Below, piece after piece: positions 61,179-61,357 of a stretch of DNA of 61,357 nt. The notes under the pieces were generated by a model that ran no database searches, was not told the origin of the DNA, and saw only the letters and a program-made list of their open reading frames with translations. Numbering within the stretch: position 1 is the first letter of the stretch; each line of letters begins with the position of its first letter. The stretch is from Bacteroidota bacterium (lineage in GTDB: Bacteria > Bacteroidota > Bacteroidia > NS11-12g > UBA955). Both the position numbers and the translations under genes were made by a program. The stretch lies in the NCBI GenBank assembly GCA_025354385.1, contig JANXMZ010000072.1, forward strand, positions 1 through 61,357, given 5' to 3'.

Positions 61179-61357
61179 TTTTTTAACAGCAAGGGATAAA
61201 CTTAATTCCAAATAGATATTAGACCTCTTGCATAAGTTACCATACAATCCACAAGCCGTTATTGATAAGTAAACTGTTCGTTTTCAGGCTGTTTGTTTCT
61301 ATGCAGTTAAATTGCATTATGCTTTGGGAAAATGTAAAACACCTGCCTAATCTATCC
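61179..61357. other. Right-edge intergenic DNA, possible insertion-sequence end
   Basis: No open frame of note. AGACCTCTTGCATAAGTTAC begins at 61221 and resembles the terminal inverted repeat style of IS5-like elements (AGACCT.TTGCA). The opposite end and transposase would lie beyond the window, so this is a lead only. Confidence 0.3.

Noticed and set aside
1..61357. tRNA, rRNA, CRISPR array, replication origin or prophage
   Set aside because: I looked through the intergenic gaps for tRNA T-loops, direct repeats with regular spacers, DnaA-box clusters and phage structural genes and found none that I could support.

Overview
The window comes from a chromosome of a Bacteroidota (Bacteroidetes) bacterium, probably a Chitinophagales/Sphingobacteriales-type environmental lineage. 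Evidence: AT-rich DNA, TAnnTTTG promoter elements in front of many genes instead of clear Shine-Dalgarno sites, several type IX secretion (T9SS) C-terminal sorting domains, many lipoprotein signal peptides, a type III glutamine synthetase, a fused 2-oxoacid dehydrogenase E1 and an FKBP lipoprotein resembling GldI. No rRNA, tRNA, CRISPR array, prophage or complete insertion sequence was recognised.

Layout. 1-4.6 kb (minus strand): the start of a secreted protein cut by the window edge, comEC, an unknown protein, dcd and a WD40 protein. 4.6-11 kb: a phosphopantetheinyl transferase, a TetR regulator, a cupin, a TfoX/YjbR-like protein, an AraC-Ada-type DNA repair protein, YeiH, a biotin carrier protein, a Pmp3-like lipoprotein and OxyR with both redox cysteines. 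11-14.9 kb (minus): a TauE/SafE permease, an S41 protease, NAD kinase and a lipoprotein. 14.9-21 kb (plus): a LuxE-like acyl-protein synthetase, then four coupled genes (CPBP-like membrane protein, GT4 glycosyltransferase, GT-C-like membrane protein, T9SS beta-helix protein). 21-29.6 kb (minus): one tightly packed operon, nrnA - FKBP lipoprotein - FKBP - rfbB - rfbA - wza-like - wzc-like kinase - cpsB, combining capsule/exopolysaccharide export with two periplasmic foldases.

29.9-37.6 kb (plus) is the most unusual part: six consecutive genes for the cell envelope. They encode two lipoproteins built from a shared 'Y..L.R.P..E' repeat, a Tat-exported alkaline-phosphatase-fold protein (DUF1501-like), a lipoprotein with an atypical CX4CH haem site, a small 'GDIG' lipoprotein and a 1185-residue T9SS type B protein. 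It looks like a compact relative of the planctomycete PSCyt/DUF1549-DUF1501 gene pairs coupled to a surface protein, and is the best candidate for an undescribed system.

37.7-52.6 kb is mostly housekeeping and envelope: a haem-binding protein, GT2 plus deacetylase, mazG, gcvT, msrA, a large T9SS protein with a lipoprotein-like N-terminus, thiamine pyrophosphokinase, a GT-C-like protein, a Fic-fold protein lacking the catalytic motif, glnN and an unknown secreted protein. 53-56.4 kb is an accessory stretch of single, cassette-like genes (MORN/YwqK-type, serine beta-lactamase-like, RibD-C/DHFR-like) and a decayed gene. 56.4-61.2 kb returns to core genes: rnhB, cyclophilin, DUF937, fused E1 and trmB. 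The last 130 bases may hold the end of an insertion sequence.

A window-wide observation is that at least twelve genes have a TAnnTTTG element only 4-12 bases before the start codon, with exactly 4 bases in five of them. This suggests leaderless or nearly leaderless transcripts.
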